Assembly (NCBI GenBank): GCA_945902805.1
Contig: CAMDMZ010000006.1
Location: forward strand, 1 to 64,000
Direction of reading: 5' to 3'
Source of the DNA: Propionivibrio dicarboxylicus
GTDB lineage: Bacteria; Pseudomonadota; Gammaproteobacteria; Burkholderiales; Rhodocyclaceae
Length of the DNA stretch: 64,000 nt
Below are positions 24,386 to 33,438 of this stretch, one piece after another. Position 1 is the stretch's first letter. The number at the start of each line of letters is the position of its first letter. The translations under genes were made by a program, and so were the position numbers. The notes beneath the pieces are model-generated. The model saw only the letters and a list, made by a program, of their open reading frames with translations, searched no databases and was not told the DNA's origin.

Positions 24386-27316
24386 CTATTTGGCGGGCTG
24401 CACCACCGCAATCGGGAAGTCGGTAATCCCCAATGGGGCAATGCTGACCGGTGACTGGGTGCCGTCGGTCAGTTGTTTCACTCGCTCGGAAACGTAGAAA
24501 TCCAGCCCTTTGTGCGTGATCCGGCCTGTCTTTCCGAAATCCGCCTTGCCGCTGATGCCTTCGACCACGGCTTTGGTGAAGGCGCCGTTGCCCCACTCAT
24601 CGTTCTCTTGCGAGAGCTGCTTGCCGGTGGCGGCGGTAAAGACCACGACACCATTTTCGGCACTGGCCAACTCGTTGATGAAGGCATCGACCTGGTTAGT
24701 CATGGAACGAGTTTTAGCCGTGCCGAGCGCATTGCCGGAATGACAGGTATCGACAAAGAAGACGGCTTTGCCAGCCAGGCTGTTGAGGGTGTCCTTGATG
24801 TCACTTTGGGGCACGCCGGTACGCAAAAGCTTGGCTGGATCGGCGTTGTGCGGCATGAAAAAGTATTTGCCAGTATTGTCATTCATGCCATGGCCGGCCA
24901 GGAACATGATACCGACATCGCGCGCCGTCACGGCGCGCTTGAGCCACTCCAGGCCATCCAGCACATCATCTTTGGTGGCTTTGCTGTCAGTCAGCAGACG
25001 CACCGTAACGTCGCCATACAGGGAGCCCTTCTGACGCTGGAAGACGGTGGCGAAATCGGTGGCATCCTTGGCCGCCAGTCCGAGGTTATAGGCGGGATTG
25101 GCGTAGATCGTGACCCCGACGGCCAAGACGTAGAGCTTGGGTTTGAACAGGGCGTCCAGTTTCTCAGCCGACGCTGAGGATGTGGCGGGTGCTATGGGCT
25201 TGGCGCCCTGCCAGGTGATGCGCACTACCGCCGGCGTGGACACTCCGTTGCGATTTTCGGCAAAGAGCTGGATTTCACTGTCTTGATCCGGTATCGGAAT
25301 CGCGATTTCCGTCACGTCGCCGGCAGCGTCGCCGAGCTTGCGGGAATCCGTAGGAGTAACCGGCTGACCATTGACACGAACTCGCAGCGCACTCACCGGC
25401 GCGTCTAGCGCACTGCGCGTGGTATAGCGCAAAGTGATACGCGAAGCGGTGACCGTTGTATCGGTTGCCGGGGATACGATCTGGATGACCGGCGGCAGAA
25501 GTTGCGCGATGGGCGCCGCCGGCGCTTTTCTGCCGCTTTCGCTACTCATCGCCGCCACGGCGGCAGTCTCATCCAGCAACTCCAGCGTTTTCTCAACAAT
25601 ATCCGGTCGATAAAACTGACTACGCAAGCGCGATGCCGGGAAAAAATCGGCGCCCTTGCTTTGACCTTGATCCTGCTGCCAACCCAGCAGATCTTCGCCG
25701 GCCGGGCTGGTCGCGTAATAGCCTTTAGGCGTCCAGGCGATCCAGCGCTTGCCGTCAGGATGTGGAAATAGCGCAATCTGCTCATTCCCATCTCGCATGC
25801 GGTACCAACGCAATGTGCCGTCGCTGAAACCGGCCACCAGCCAACGACCATCGGCGCTGATATTGACCTGCCAGGTGGTGCCGGGAACGGGCGTGCGCCA
25901 AAGTTCGCGGCCGTTCTGATCGTAGGCGCGCAGCAAGAAATTGGTGCCCAGAATGACGCGATCGGCGGCGGTAGATACGGCTGCCGTCAGCGCCAATTCA
26001 TTTGGCTCCAGGGCCAGCACGCGGGCGCCGATGCGTGGCCGGCTTTGTTCAAACCAGCCGTCGACGACCAGTTTGCCGGCCCGCGTCAGCGGTGCCGTCC
26101 AATCGCGGGCGGGACGCCGCCAGCCGAGTTGCCGCAGATCGAAAGCGTCGCTAAGTTCAAGCTTTTCACCCTTGGCCCGCACCACCACGCCGCTCCCATC
26201 CGGAGCGAGACGAAAACTCTTGCGCATCTGGCGAAAATCAGACGTCTCGGCGACAACTGATCGAACCACAGCACCGTCCCCGGCAACGACGCCCCACGCT
26301 GGATCAGCGGCAGCATAGGCCACACGGCCCTCACCCAGGCGGACCAGACTGGTCAGCGTGTTGCGGGCGACGTTGCTCTCGCTGTCGCAGCGCGTACCGG
26401 TTCGCTTGGCCACGCAAACGGTGAACTCACCCGCCACAGAACGGCGGCTACCGCCGGCAATGACGGTATCGTCATTCGCCCAGGCAATCGAACTCCAGCC
26501 ACCCGTCAACGTACCCTCAGTGGTGACGATTCTCGACTGTTCCATCAGATTAGTGCTATCTAAAATCAGGATTTCAGGCAGATTGACCGAGCCCACCGCC
26601 AGCACGTTGCCATTCGGCGAAAACGCAATGCCATAGGGCAGCGCACGACTGTTGGGCGGTTTGCGGTGGACCAGCTTGAGCCCATTTAAAGTCGGCTCGT
26701 AGAGCCGGATGGCGCCGTCGGTACTGGTACTGGCCAAACGCTCGCCGCGCGGCGACCACGCCAGCACTTGAATATCGCCACCCACATCGCTATCGCCGGT
26801 CCGCTCTTGCAACGACTTCCAGTTGTCCTGACTGACGAAGAGACGAAGCCCATGCTCGCCAAACAAACCCACCGCCAACATTTTCCCATCGGGTGAAAAC
26901 GCCAAGCTGGTGACAACATTCGGCAAGCCGGTAATGCGCTGACGCACGTCGCCATTCCCATTGCCGCGCTGCACCAGATAGACATCGTTGTTCGCCGACC
27001 AGCCACCGGTCGCAAAGAGGCTCCCGTCGGGCACCATGGAAACGGCGAACAGCTTGCCTACGTTGCCCTCCGCCGAAGGTGGCCGGAACACCTGCAACAA
27101 GCGGCCGGAATTGGCCTCCCAGACGCGCGCCGACTTGTCTTCGCTGGCGGTTACAAAGATTTGCCCGGCGCTATCAGTGGAAATCGCCCGCACCGGCGCG
27201 AGATGCGTGCCGGTCTCAAGCCGCAGTGATGTCGTTCCGGGATTGGCGCCGGCGGCGAGCGACACGCAAACGGCCAGCCCGGCAAAGCAAAGAAGCCGGC
27301 GCATCCCAAGCGTCAT
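24386..27316 (-). CDS. Exported WD40-caspase (peptidase C14) protein
   Basis: A 976-residue protein with a signal peptide (LLCFAGLAVCVSLAAGA). About 500 residues of WD40-type beta-propeller blades follow (IFVTASEDKSARVWE, LAFSPDGKMLAVG, and others), then an Ig-like linker and a C-terminal caspase domain (about residues 725-940). The catalytic dyad is present: His809 in FLAGHGM and Cys858 in FVDTCHSG. Such orthocaspases cleave after basic residues or act as regulated proteases. It lies nine bases downstream of an OmpA/TPR lipoprotein gene on the same strand. The pair probably works at the cell envelope. Confidence 0.88.
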   Translation of the reverse strand: MTLGMRRLLCFAGLAVCVSLAAGANPGTTSLRLETGTHLAPVRAISTDSAGQIFVTASEDKSARVWEANSGRLLQVFRPPSAEGNVGKLFAVSMVPDGSLFATGGWSANNDVYLVQRGNGNGDVRQRITGLPNVVTSLAFSPDGKMLAVGLFGEHGLRLFVSQDNWKSLQERTGDSDVGGDIQVLAWSPRGERLASTSTDGAIRLYEPTLNGLKLVHRKPPNSRALPYGIAFSPNGNVLAVGSVNLPEILILDSTNLMEQSRIVTTEGTLTGGWSSIAWANDDTVIAGGSRRSVAGEFTVCVAKRTGTRCDSESNVARNTLTSLVRLGEGRVAYAAADPAWGVVAGDGAVVRSVVAETSDFRQMRKSFRLAPDGSGVVVRAKGEKLELSDAFDLRQLGWRRPARDWTAPLTRAGKLVVDGWFEQSRPRIGARVLALEPNELALTAAVSTAADRVILGTNFLLRAYDQNGRELWRTPVPGTTWQVNISADGRWLVAGFSDGTLRWYRMRDGNEQIALFPHPDGKRWIAWTPKGYYATSPAGEDLLGWQQDQGQSKGADFFPASRLRSQFYRPDIVEKTLELLDETAAVAAMSSESGRKAPAAPIAQLLPPVIQIVSPATDTTVTASRITLRYTTRSALDAPVSALRVRVNGQPVTPTDSRKLGDAAGDVTEIAIPIPDQDSEIQLFAENRNGVSTPAVVRITWQGAKPIAPATSSASAEKLDALFKPKLYVLAVGVTIYANPAYNLGLAAKDATDFATVFQRQKGSLYGDVTVRLLTDSKATKDDVLDGLEWLKRAVTARDVGIMFLAGHGMNDNTGKYFFMPHNADPAKLLRTGVPQSDIKDTLNSLAGKAVFFVDTCHSGNALGTAKTRSMTNQVDAFINELASAENGVVVFTAATGKQLSQENDEWGNGAFTKAVVEGISGKADFGKTGRITHKGLDFYVSERVKQLTDGTQSPVSIAPLGITDFPIAVVQPAK

Positions 27317-27324
27317 ACGGTGCG

Positions 27325-28584
27325 TTAGCAGGCCGTCTTGCGAAATTCGATGCGGTCGTCAAGACTATCGGACGCGTCATTGGCCCCGGTTCCCACCACG
27401 TTCTTGGTGGCACCATAGCCTTGTACGGTCGATTTCTTGGAAAACGCTGGCACGGTCGCGCTGATCTTCTGGCGCACAAACTCGGCACGCTGGAGTGCCA
27501 ATGCCTCACCCACGGCCGCCGAGCCGCTGCGTACGGTATGACCACCGACTTCGACACAGCCCGATAGCTTCGCCGACTGTGTGCCGATCTCCTTGAGCCA
27601 GCTTGGGTAGGCTTTGTTGGTGGCGTCAAACCCGGTGGAACCCGGTTTGAAGTTAAAGCGCACAGCCAGCTTTTCGGCCGACAAACCCATAGTCACCAAT
27701 TGACTGAACGATTTATTGGCATCGGCGCTGCGCTTCAGCTTGAGGTTGGTCAGATACATGCCGACATACACCCGCGCCTGCTTGCCCGCCGGGTTACGTA
27801 ACACCGCTTGGTACAGGGCGAGGGCATCCTTGTAACGCTTCTCGTTGTAGGCCTGTTTGGCTTCATTGATCGAGGCGGCGGCAACGATTGCATCGACATA
27901 CGCCGGGTGAATTGGATCACCCACTTTGGTGCCCTGGCACGTCTTGATGTAGCCCTCGACTGCGGGATCGCGCAGCCAAACCGGCATCTCGCTGAAAAAT
28001 GCCTGCGGCGTGCTATCGATACCCTCCGGGCGGGCGCGGGCAAAGCCGGCGCTGACAATCTTCCCGCTCTTCAGATCGGCGAGTTTGAAACAGATGCGGT
28101 AGGCGTCACGCTCGCCGTCCGCCTTGCCCTGCAGATTGATCGGCGTAAAGGTGCCGACCATGATCAGTGAGGCGTCGACCAGCGCCTTGCCATCGAAGGG
28201 CTTGACCTCGATTTGCGGGTAATCGCTCTGCACCAGTTGCAGCAAGGATTTCTCGATTGCCGCCGTGGTCACCGTCTCGCCGCCGGTATTGCCATCGACC
28301 AGCGGATCGATCACCAGTTTGATCCTTTGCCCTGCCGGGAGCGGCGCCTTCGACAACAAATCCGTGGCGGCCAGTTTCACCGCCTCATTGAAGGGCAGCA
28401 CCACGATAGCCGGCGGCGCGGCTGGCGGCGGTACCGCGACAGTGACCGCTGCTTGTTCGGCCGGTGGTTCTGGCGCTGTGGCGCATGCCGCCAACATCGC
28501 TGACAATAACGCCGCCAGCCAAAGCGCACAACCACCGGGGCCATCCAAATTGCCCGCCTTACTCAGTAACGTCGCGCCGTGCAT
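27325..28584 (-). CDS. TPR/OmpA-like lipoprotein
   Basis: A 419-residue predicted outer-membrane lipoprotein. The lipobox LAAC (about residues 31-34) follows a hydrophobic segment. A periplasmic domain of about 170 residues with a curli/LpoB-like fold pattern (IVVLPFNEAVKLAATDLLSK...VGTFTPINL) comes next, then TPR helices (AKQAYNEKRYKDALALYQAVL). The C-terminus is an OmpA-like peptidoglycan-binding region recognisable by VEVGGHTVRSGS, ALALQRAEFVRQKI and the ending DDRIEFRK. It precedes the caspase gene in an evident two-gene operon. Confidence 0.75.
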   Translation of the reverse strand: MHGATLLSKAGNLDGPGGCALWLAALLSAMLAACATAPEPPAEQAAVTVAVPPPAAPPAIVVLPFNEAVKLAATDLLSKAPLPAGQRIKLVIDPLVDGNTGGETVTTAAIEKSLLQLVQSDYPQIEVKPFDGKALVDASLIMVGTFTPINLQGKADGERDAYRICFKLADLKSGKIVSAGFARARPEGIDSTPQAFFSEMPVWLRDPAVEGYIKTCQGTKVGDPIHPAYVDAIVAAASINEAKQAYNEKRYKDALALYQAVLRNPAGKQARVYVGMYLTNLKLKRSADANKSFSQLVTMGLSAEKLAVRFNFKPGSTGFDATNKAYPSWLKEIGTQSAKLSGCVEVGGHTVRSGSAAVGEALALQRAEFVRQKISATVPAFSKKSTVQGYGATKNVVGTGANDASDSLDDRIEFRKTAC

Positions 28585-28746
28585 CGTGTTCTCCTCATTT
28601 GTTGTCGAGGGCCACTCGAGTTTTCGAAAGGGCTGAGCCTTGTATTTCAGCGCTCAAGAATACGCTTTAGATTTACTTGTTTCAATCATGAATCAATAAG
28701 ACCGGGGTGTTGCGGCCCTTGTCTTGCAGCTCAAACCAAACCGGGG

Positions 28747-29853
28747 CTAGGCCGCAAATGGCTCGAATGCATAACCCAGATCGCGCGCTACAGCGTCGTA
28801 GGTGATCTTGCCGCGATGCACATTTAGGCCATTGGCGAGGTGCGGATTGTCCTTGAGGGCCTGGCGGTAACCCTTGTTCGCCAGTTGGAGCACAAAGGGC
28901 AAGGTGGCGTTGGTCAATGCCAGAGTCGACGTCCGTGCCACGCCACCGGGCATATTCGCCACACAATAGTGCACCACGCCATCGACCACATAGGTGGGGT
29001 CTTGGTGCGTGGTCGCGTGCGAGGTTTCCAGGCAGCCACCCTGATCAATGGCGACGTCGGCAATCACGGTCCCCGGACGCATCAATGCCAGCATGTCGCG
29101 GGTAATCAACTTGGGCGCAGCGGCGCCGGGAATCAGTACCCCGCCGATAACGAGATCGACGTCCGGCAGATGGGCGCAGATGTTTTCGCGATTCGAAACC
29201 TCCGTCAGCAAGCGCGGCCCGAAATCCGTATCAATCTGCGTCAGGCGTGGCAAGGAGACATCCATGATCGTCACTTGCGCCCCCATACCCATCGCAATCC
29301 GCGCCGCATTGATGCCAACCACGCCGCCACCGAGCACCAGCACGCGGGCGGGCGGCACGCCGGGGACGCCCGACAGCAGCACGCCGAGACCGCCGTGAGA
29401 CTTTTCCAGCGCCTGGGCGCCGGCCTGGATTGACATGCGCCCGGCGACCTCCGACATCGGTTTGAGCAAGGGTAGGCCGTTGTGGTTGTCGGTCACGGTT
29501 TCGTAGGCAATCGCCACGCAATCGGAATCGATCAAGCCACGCGTCTGTTCCGGGTCCGGCGCCAGGTGCAAATAGGTGAACAGGATCTGGCCGGGGCGCA
29601 GTTGTCGATACTCGACGGCTTGCGGCTCCTTGACCTTGACCACCATCTCGGCCGTGGCAAAGATTTCCGCCGCCGTGGTGACGACGCGGCCACCCGCGCT
29701 GGCATACATGTCATCGGAAAAACCGACCCCAGAGCCGGCCAGGGTTTCCACCAGCACCTGGTGCCCGGCGCGCACCAGTGCCGCAACGCCGGCAGGAGTG
29801 AGACCGACACGATATTCGTGGTTCTTGATTTCCTTGGTTACGCCAACCAGCAT
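28747..29853 (-). CDS. ald: Alanine dehydrogenase
   Basis: NAD-dependent enzyme of 368 residues that interconverts L-alanine with pyruvate plus ammonia. The N-terminal [23 protein letters not shown] is the family signature with the substrate Arg15, and MVVKVKEP gives Lys75. The Rossmann motif [21 protein letters not shown] (about residues 170-190) binds [23 protein letters not shown] and [12 protein letters not shown] complete it. The length is standard. It is a single-gene unit, unrelated in function to its neighbours. Confidence 0.95.
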   Translation of the reverse strand: MLVGVTKEIKNHEYRVGLTPAGVAALVRAGHQVLVETLAGSGVGFSDDMYASAGGRVVTTAAEIFATAEMVVKVKEPQAVEYRQLRPGQILFTYLHLAPDPEQTRGLIDSDCVAIAYETVTDNHNGLPLLKPMSEVAGRMSIQAGAQALEKSHGGLGVLLSGVPGVPPARVLVLGGGVVGINAARIAMGMGAQVTIMDVSLPRLTQIDTDFGPRLLTEVSNRENICAHLPDVDLVIGGVLIPGAAAPKLITRDMLALMRPGTVIADVAIDQGGCLETSHATTHQDPTYVVDGVVHYCVANMPGGVARTSTLALTNATLPFVLQLANKGYRQALKDNPHLANGLNVHRGKITYDAVARDLGYAFEPFAA

Positions 29854-29916
29854 GGTCCACTCCTGTTGATGTGATTAAGCGGCGAAAGCGGCGACGAAAG
29901 CCAACAGCGTCGTCCC

Positions 29917-31056
29917 TTACCGCGCGCGCAAGGCCGCACTGGCGGCACGGTAAGCCACCAATGCTTCGCGCTTGCGGCCTGCGTCTTCATGTTCGCGGGC
30001 CTGTTGCATGAAACGTTCGGCGGACGCCTGGGCGCTTGAATTCGCGTCTTTCGGCGCCGTCTCGTCAGCGCCGACTTTTTTCGCCGCCAGTTCAATTTGG
30101 CTGGCGGGCGTCTGGTACTGCAAACCGACGGTTTGCACGGTGGGATCGCGCCGCCGCGCGGTGATAGTGAGGCCCGCGACGAGGCGCGGCTTTTCCACTT
30201 TTTTGGCTTTGGCGTCTTTGCTTGATTTGCTGTCTTTGGCGACTTGCGCCAAGCCCGCTTTGCGCACCGCTGCAAACGCCTCGCGATACAACTTGGCGGC
30301 TTCGGCGAAACGACCGAACGATTCCAGGCGACGCGCCTGCGCCATCAGTTTGTCGGCTGCATCCGGAATGGGCACCGAACGCACAATCGGTGTCGCGACG
30401 GGTGCCCGGGCGAGCTCAGGGAATTCCTCCTGAGCAATACGCTCGGCAATACGCGTGTTATTGCTGCGCAGCGCCCAGCTCCGCGCGTTGTCACCCCACT
30501 CGTTGGCGATATTGTCGTTGGCACCTGCTGTCAGCAGCCGATTGGCGATGTCCTCCTTGCCCTCGCGCGCCGCCATCATCAACGGGGTTGAACCGTTGAT
30601 CGATAGCACATTGACGTTGGCGCCCCGTTCAATCAGGTAATCCACCACCTCCTGATGTCCCGCAAACGCCGCATAGTGCAGCGCCGCCCAGGCCTTGCCT
30701 GGACGCTCCAGCCGCGCGCCATGCTCGACCAGCCAGCGCACCGCATCCAGGCGCCCTTTCCATGCTGCATGCAGCAAGGCCTGTTCGCCCAGGACGTTGA
30801 TGTGATTGACATCGCCACCGCGCGCCAGGAAGAGTTCCATCATCGGAATATTCCCTTCCCAGGCGGCGATCATCAGCCCGGTGCCGATGGTGCGGCCCTC
30901 GAAATTGGGCGGCAGACCGGCGTCCAGCCACTCCCTGGCCTGGTTGATGTTGCCGATCTCGATGTTTACCGAAAACTCCACCGGATCAGGCAAGGCCGCC
31001 GCCCGCAGGGAAATCGGGGCGAGAAACAACAACAAGGAAAGCAATATCCAGCGCAT
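29917..31056 (-). CDS. Exported ankyrin-repeat protein
   Basis: A 379-residue periplasmic protein with a signal peptide (WILLSLLLFLAPISLRAAA). Five or six ankyrin repeats cover residues 30-190 (for example EQALLHAAWKGRLDAVRWLVEHGA and WAALHYAAFAGHQEVVDYLIERGANVN). A charged helical C-terminal part carries two AAKLYREAF/REALVAYRAAS helices. A copy of the dispersed repeat encodes KKVGADETA near residue 330. The partner is unknown; periplasmic ankyrin proteins often act as inhibitors or adaptors of envelope proteins. It is divergent from the TonB-like gene. Confidence 0.85.
   Translation of the reverse strand: MRWILLSLLLFLAPISLRAAALPDPVEFSVNIEIGNINQAREWLDAGLPPNFEGRTIGTGLMIAAWEGNIPMMELFLARGGDVNHINVLGEQALLHAAWKGRLDAVRWLVEHGARLERPGKAWAALHYAAFAGHQEVVDYLIERGANVNVLSINGSTPLMMAAREGKEDIANRLLTAGANDNIANEWGDNARSWALRSNNTRIAERIAQEEFPELARAPVATPIVRSVPIPDAADKLMAQARRLESFGRFAEAAKLYREAFAAVRKAGLAQVAKDSKSSKDAKAKKVEKPRLVAGLTITARRRDPTVQTVGLQYQTPASQIELAAKKVGADETAPKDANSSAQASAERFMQQAREHEDAGRKREALVAYRAASAALRAR
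30053..30080 (-). repeat. Dispersed repeat, copy 6
   Basis: Inside the ankyrin gene, encoding KKVGADETA in the sense direction. Confidence 0.85.
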
Positions 31057-31095
31057 GACGCGAAGTATAGAGGTGCCGCCGCTAGAATTCGTCCA

Positions 31096-31590
31096 ATGCT
31101 GCTGCGGATTCCGCTCCCCCTTGCCTTGCTTCTCAGTCTATGTCTGCATGGTGCGCTGATATTGCCTGGCCTTTGGCTGCGCAGTCAGCCCCAGCCGCGC
31201 GCCAAACCGCCCCTGCTTGACGTGTATTTTCTGCCCCCTCTGGCGCCGGAACCGACCCCCTTGATCAGCACCCAAAGCCACAGCGTCGAGCCCGCACAAC
31301 CGAGTTCGCTCGCTCCCACCCGAACCCGCGGCCAGCAGTTGCAGCGCGCCCAAAGTGCGCTCAGCAAACATTTGCTGTATCCGCCGCAAGCCGTCGAACA
31401 AGAACTGGAAGGCGAAGTGCTCTTGTTGCTCAGTCTGGACGCTGAGGGACGCATCACCGACGCCAAAGTTTCCAAGTCGTCCGGCCACGCCATCCTCGAT
31501 CGTGCGGCCTTGGCTGCCGCAAGGCAACTCGGTGCCCTGCCCGGCAATCCGCCGCAAACCCTGCTGCCCGTCACGTTCCGGTTGGACTGA
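31096..31590 (+). CDS. Small TonB C-terminal domain protein
   Basis: A 164-residue protein. An N-terminal membrane anchor (PLALLLSLCLHGALILPGLWL) is followed by a Pro-rich linker (PPLAPEPTP) and a TonB C-terminal fold with LLYPPQAVEQELEGEVLLLLSLDAEGRITDAKVSKSSG and the ending LPVTFRLD. TonB proteins pass energy from the inner membrane to outer-membrane receptors. No exbBD or receptor genes are adjacent, so the partner is unknown. The start ATG 31096 is 39 bases from the divergent ankyrin gene. Confidence 0.82.
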   Translation: MLLRIPLPLALLLSLCLHGALILPGLWLRSQPQPRAKPPLLDVYFLPPLAPEPTPLISTQSHSVEPAQPSSLAPTRTRGQQLQRAQSALSKHLLYPPQAVEQELEGEVLLLLSLDAEGRITDAKVSKSSGHAILDRAALAAARQLGALPGNPPQTLLPVTFRLD

Positions 31591-31630
31591 CATCCTCACC
31601 TGACTCGACTGACTCGACTAACATGACGCC

Positions 31631-33259
31631 ATGACCCTCCGCCGCCTCTCCAAAAGCCTGGTTAGCCGCCTGATTCTTGCCGGCATCGTGGTCGTTTTGA
31701 TCGGCACCGCTCTGCGCTACGTCTTGCTCACCGACTTTCTGCGCAAGGATCTGGAGCTGATCGTATCCGCGCAACAACTGGCGATCGCCAACTATGTCGC
31801 CAATGACATCGACGCCAAAATTCAGCAGCGCACGGGCTTAATCGAGCGCATGGCGGCCAGCGTGCCGCCCGACTTACTTGCCGATGCACCAGGTCTTCAA
31901 GCCTGGATTCAAACCCGCCATGACTTGCTGCCTTTGTTTTCCGGGGGCATCGTCGTGCTCAATCTGGCCGGCGTGGCGATCGCCGACTATCCACCGATAC
32001 CCGGCCGTACCGGCACCGACTACAGCAATCATCCCGATTTCAAGAACGTGCGCGACGGCATGTCGGCGGTCGCGCGACCCATCGTTGGACCACTCACCAA
32101 GCAGCCAGCCCTGCCCATCGCCAGCCCGATCAAAGACAGCACCGGCACGGTGCGCGGTATCTTGATCGGTGCCGTGGTGTTGTCGGCGCCCGGCTTTCTG
32201 GACAACCTGCAAAACAGCGCCATTGGAAAATCGGGCGGCTTATTGCTGATTTCGCCCAAAGATCGCCTCTTCGTCGCCGCCACAAACCCGTTAATGACGC
32301 TCAAGCCGACACCGGCCGATGGCGTGAACCTGCTGCATGACCGCGCCATGGCCGGCTATCGCGGCACCGGCGTCACCATCAATGCCCAGGGCGTCGAGGA
32401 ACTCTCGGCCATCGTCACGATTCCAAGTACTGGCTGGTTTCTGGTGGCGAGAATCCCGACCGAGGAGGCCTTTGCCCTGATCGATCGGGCCAAGAGTTAC
32501 ATCTTGAAATATAGCTTGCTCGTTGTCTGCGCGATGTCGCTGATCATCTTGCTGATTACCTGGTGGGGGCTGAAACCCCTGTTCGACGCCGCGCGCCAGG
32601 CCGATCAGATGACGCTGGAACAAGCGCCGCTGAGACCACTGAAGGTGGTGCACGACGACGAGGTCGGTCATTTGACTGCCGCCTTTAACCGCTTGCTGAC
32701 CAAATTACTCGGCAGCCAGGACGAGTTGGTACGCATCGCCCATCACGACAGCCTGACCGGCTTGCCCAACCGCCGCCTGCTCATCGAGCGCCTGGAGCAG
32801 GCGCTGGCGCGCGCCAAACGCAATGGCACCCGCGTTGCCCTGTTGTTCATGGATCTCGACGACTTCAAACCGATCAACGACACGCTCGGCCACGAAGCCG
32901 GCGATGAGGCCCTGCGGATCATTGCCGGCCGCCTGGCCGAAGGCATTCGCCAAGGCGACACCCTGGCGCGGGTGGCGGGCGATGAATTCGTTCTCATCGT
33001 CACCGACCTCGATAGCGCAGCCGGCGATATATCCGCTATGGTTGAAACGATCGCCAACAAAGCTATCGCCATCGCTGCCCTGCCGATGACGATTAAGGAC
33101 ACCGATCTCAGCGTTCGGATGTCGGTCGGAATTGCCGTCTGTTGTGGTGCCAGCAACTCCACCGAACTCATGAGCGCCGCCGATTCCGCCATGTATCGGG
33201 CAAAGCAGGCCGGTGGCGGGCGTTACGTCATGGGCGAACCCCTCAAGAAAACAGGCTAG
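31631..33259 (+). CDS. Membrane diguanylate cyclase with periplasmic sensor
   Basis: A 542-residue sensor cyclase that makes cyclic di-GMP from two GTP. Transmembrane helices lie at about residues 15-35 and 290-315 and enclose a dCache-type periplasmic domain of about 250 residues. A HAMP-like segment (WWGLKPLF...DDEVGHLTAAFNRL) leads to the GGDEF domain. The active-site loop reads AGDEF (about residues 449-453); substitution of the first Gly is tolerated in many active cyclases. DSLTGLPNRRLL is intact. No inhibitory RxxD site is obvious five residues before the loop. Confidence 0.92.
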   Translation: MTLRRLSKSLVSRLILAGIVVVLIGTALRYVLLTDFLRKDLELIVSAQQLAIANYVANDIDAKIQQRTGLIERMAASVPPDLLADAPGLQAWIQTRHDLLPLFSGGIVVLNLAGVAIADYPPIPGRTGTDYSNHPDFKNVRDGMSAVARPIVGPLTKQPALPIASPIKDSTGTVRGILIGAVVLSAPGFLDNLQNSAIGKSGGLLLISPKDRLFVAATNPLMTLKPTPADGVNLLHDRAMAGYRGTGVTINAQGVEELSAIVTIPSTGWFLVARIPTEEAFALIDRAKSYILKYSLLVVCAMSLIILLITWWGLKPLFDAARQADQMTLEQAPLRPLKVVHDDEVGHLTAAFNRLLTKLLGSQDELVRIAHHDSLTGLPNRRLLIERLEQALARAKRNGTRVALLFMDLDDFKPINDTLGHEAGDEALRIIAGRLAEGIRQGDTLARVAGDEFVLIVTDLDSAAGDISAMVETIANKAIAIAALPMTIKDTDLSVRMSVGIAVCCGASNSTELMSAADSAMYRAKQAGGGRYVMGEPLKKTG

Positions 33260-33309
33260 TCGACAACAACGCCGACGCCCCCGCCGTCACCCAAATCCCG
33301 GGCGAGCAC

Positions 33310-33338
33310 AAAAAGTCGGTGCTGGCGGCACGGCGCTT
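33310..33338 (+). repeat. Dispersed repeat, copy 7
   Basis: Intergenic copy between the diguanylate cyclase and the acyltransferase genes. Confidence 0.87.
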
Positions 33339-33438
33339 AGCGTTGAAGATTTTCGAAATTCGTAGTCATCACCTACAAATGGCCGTTCACGCGCTCAAAA
33401 TGACGCGTTAGCACAGCGTCGCGAGTCCCAGCCCAGCC

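Noticed and set aside
30655-31095. Longer N-terminus for the TonB-like protein
   Set aside because: The upstream frame is antisense to the ankyrin gene. The membrane anchor and family start at ATG 31096.
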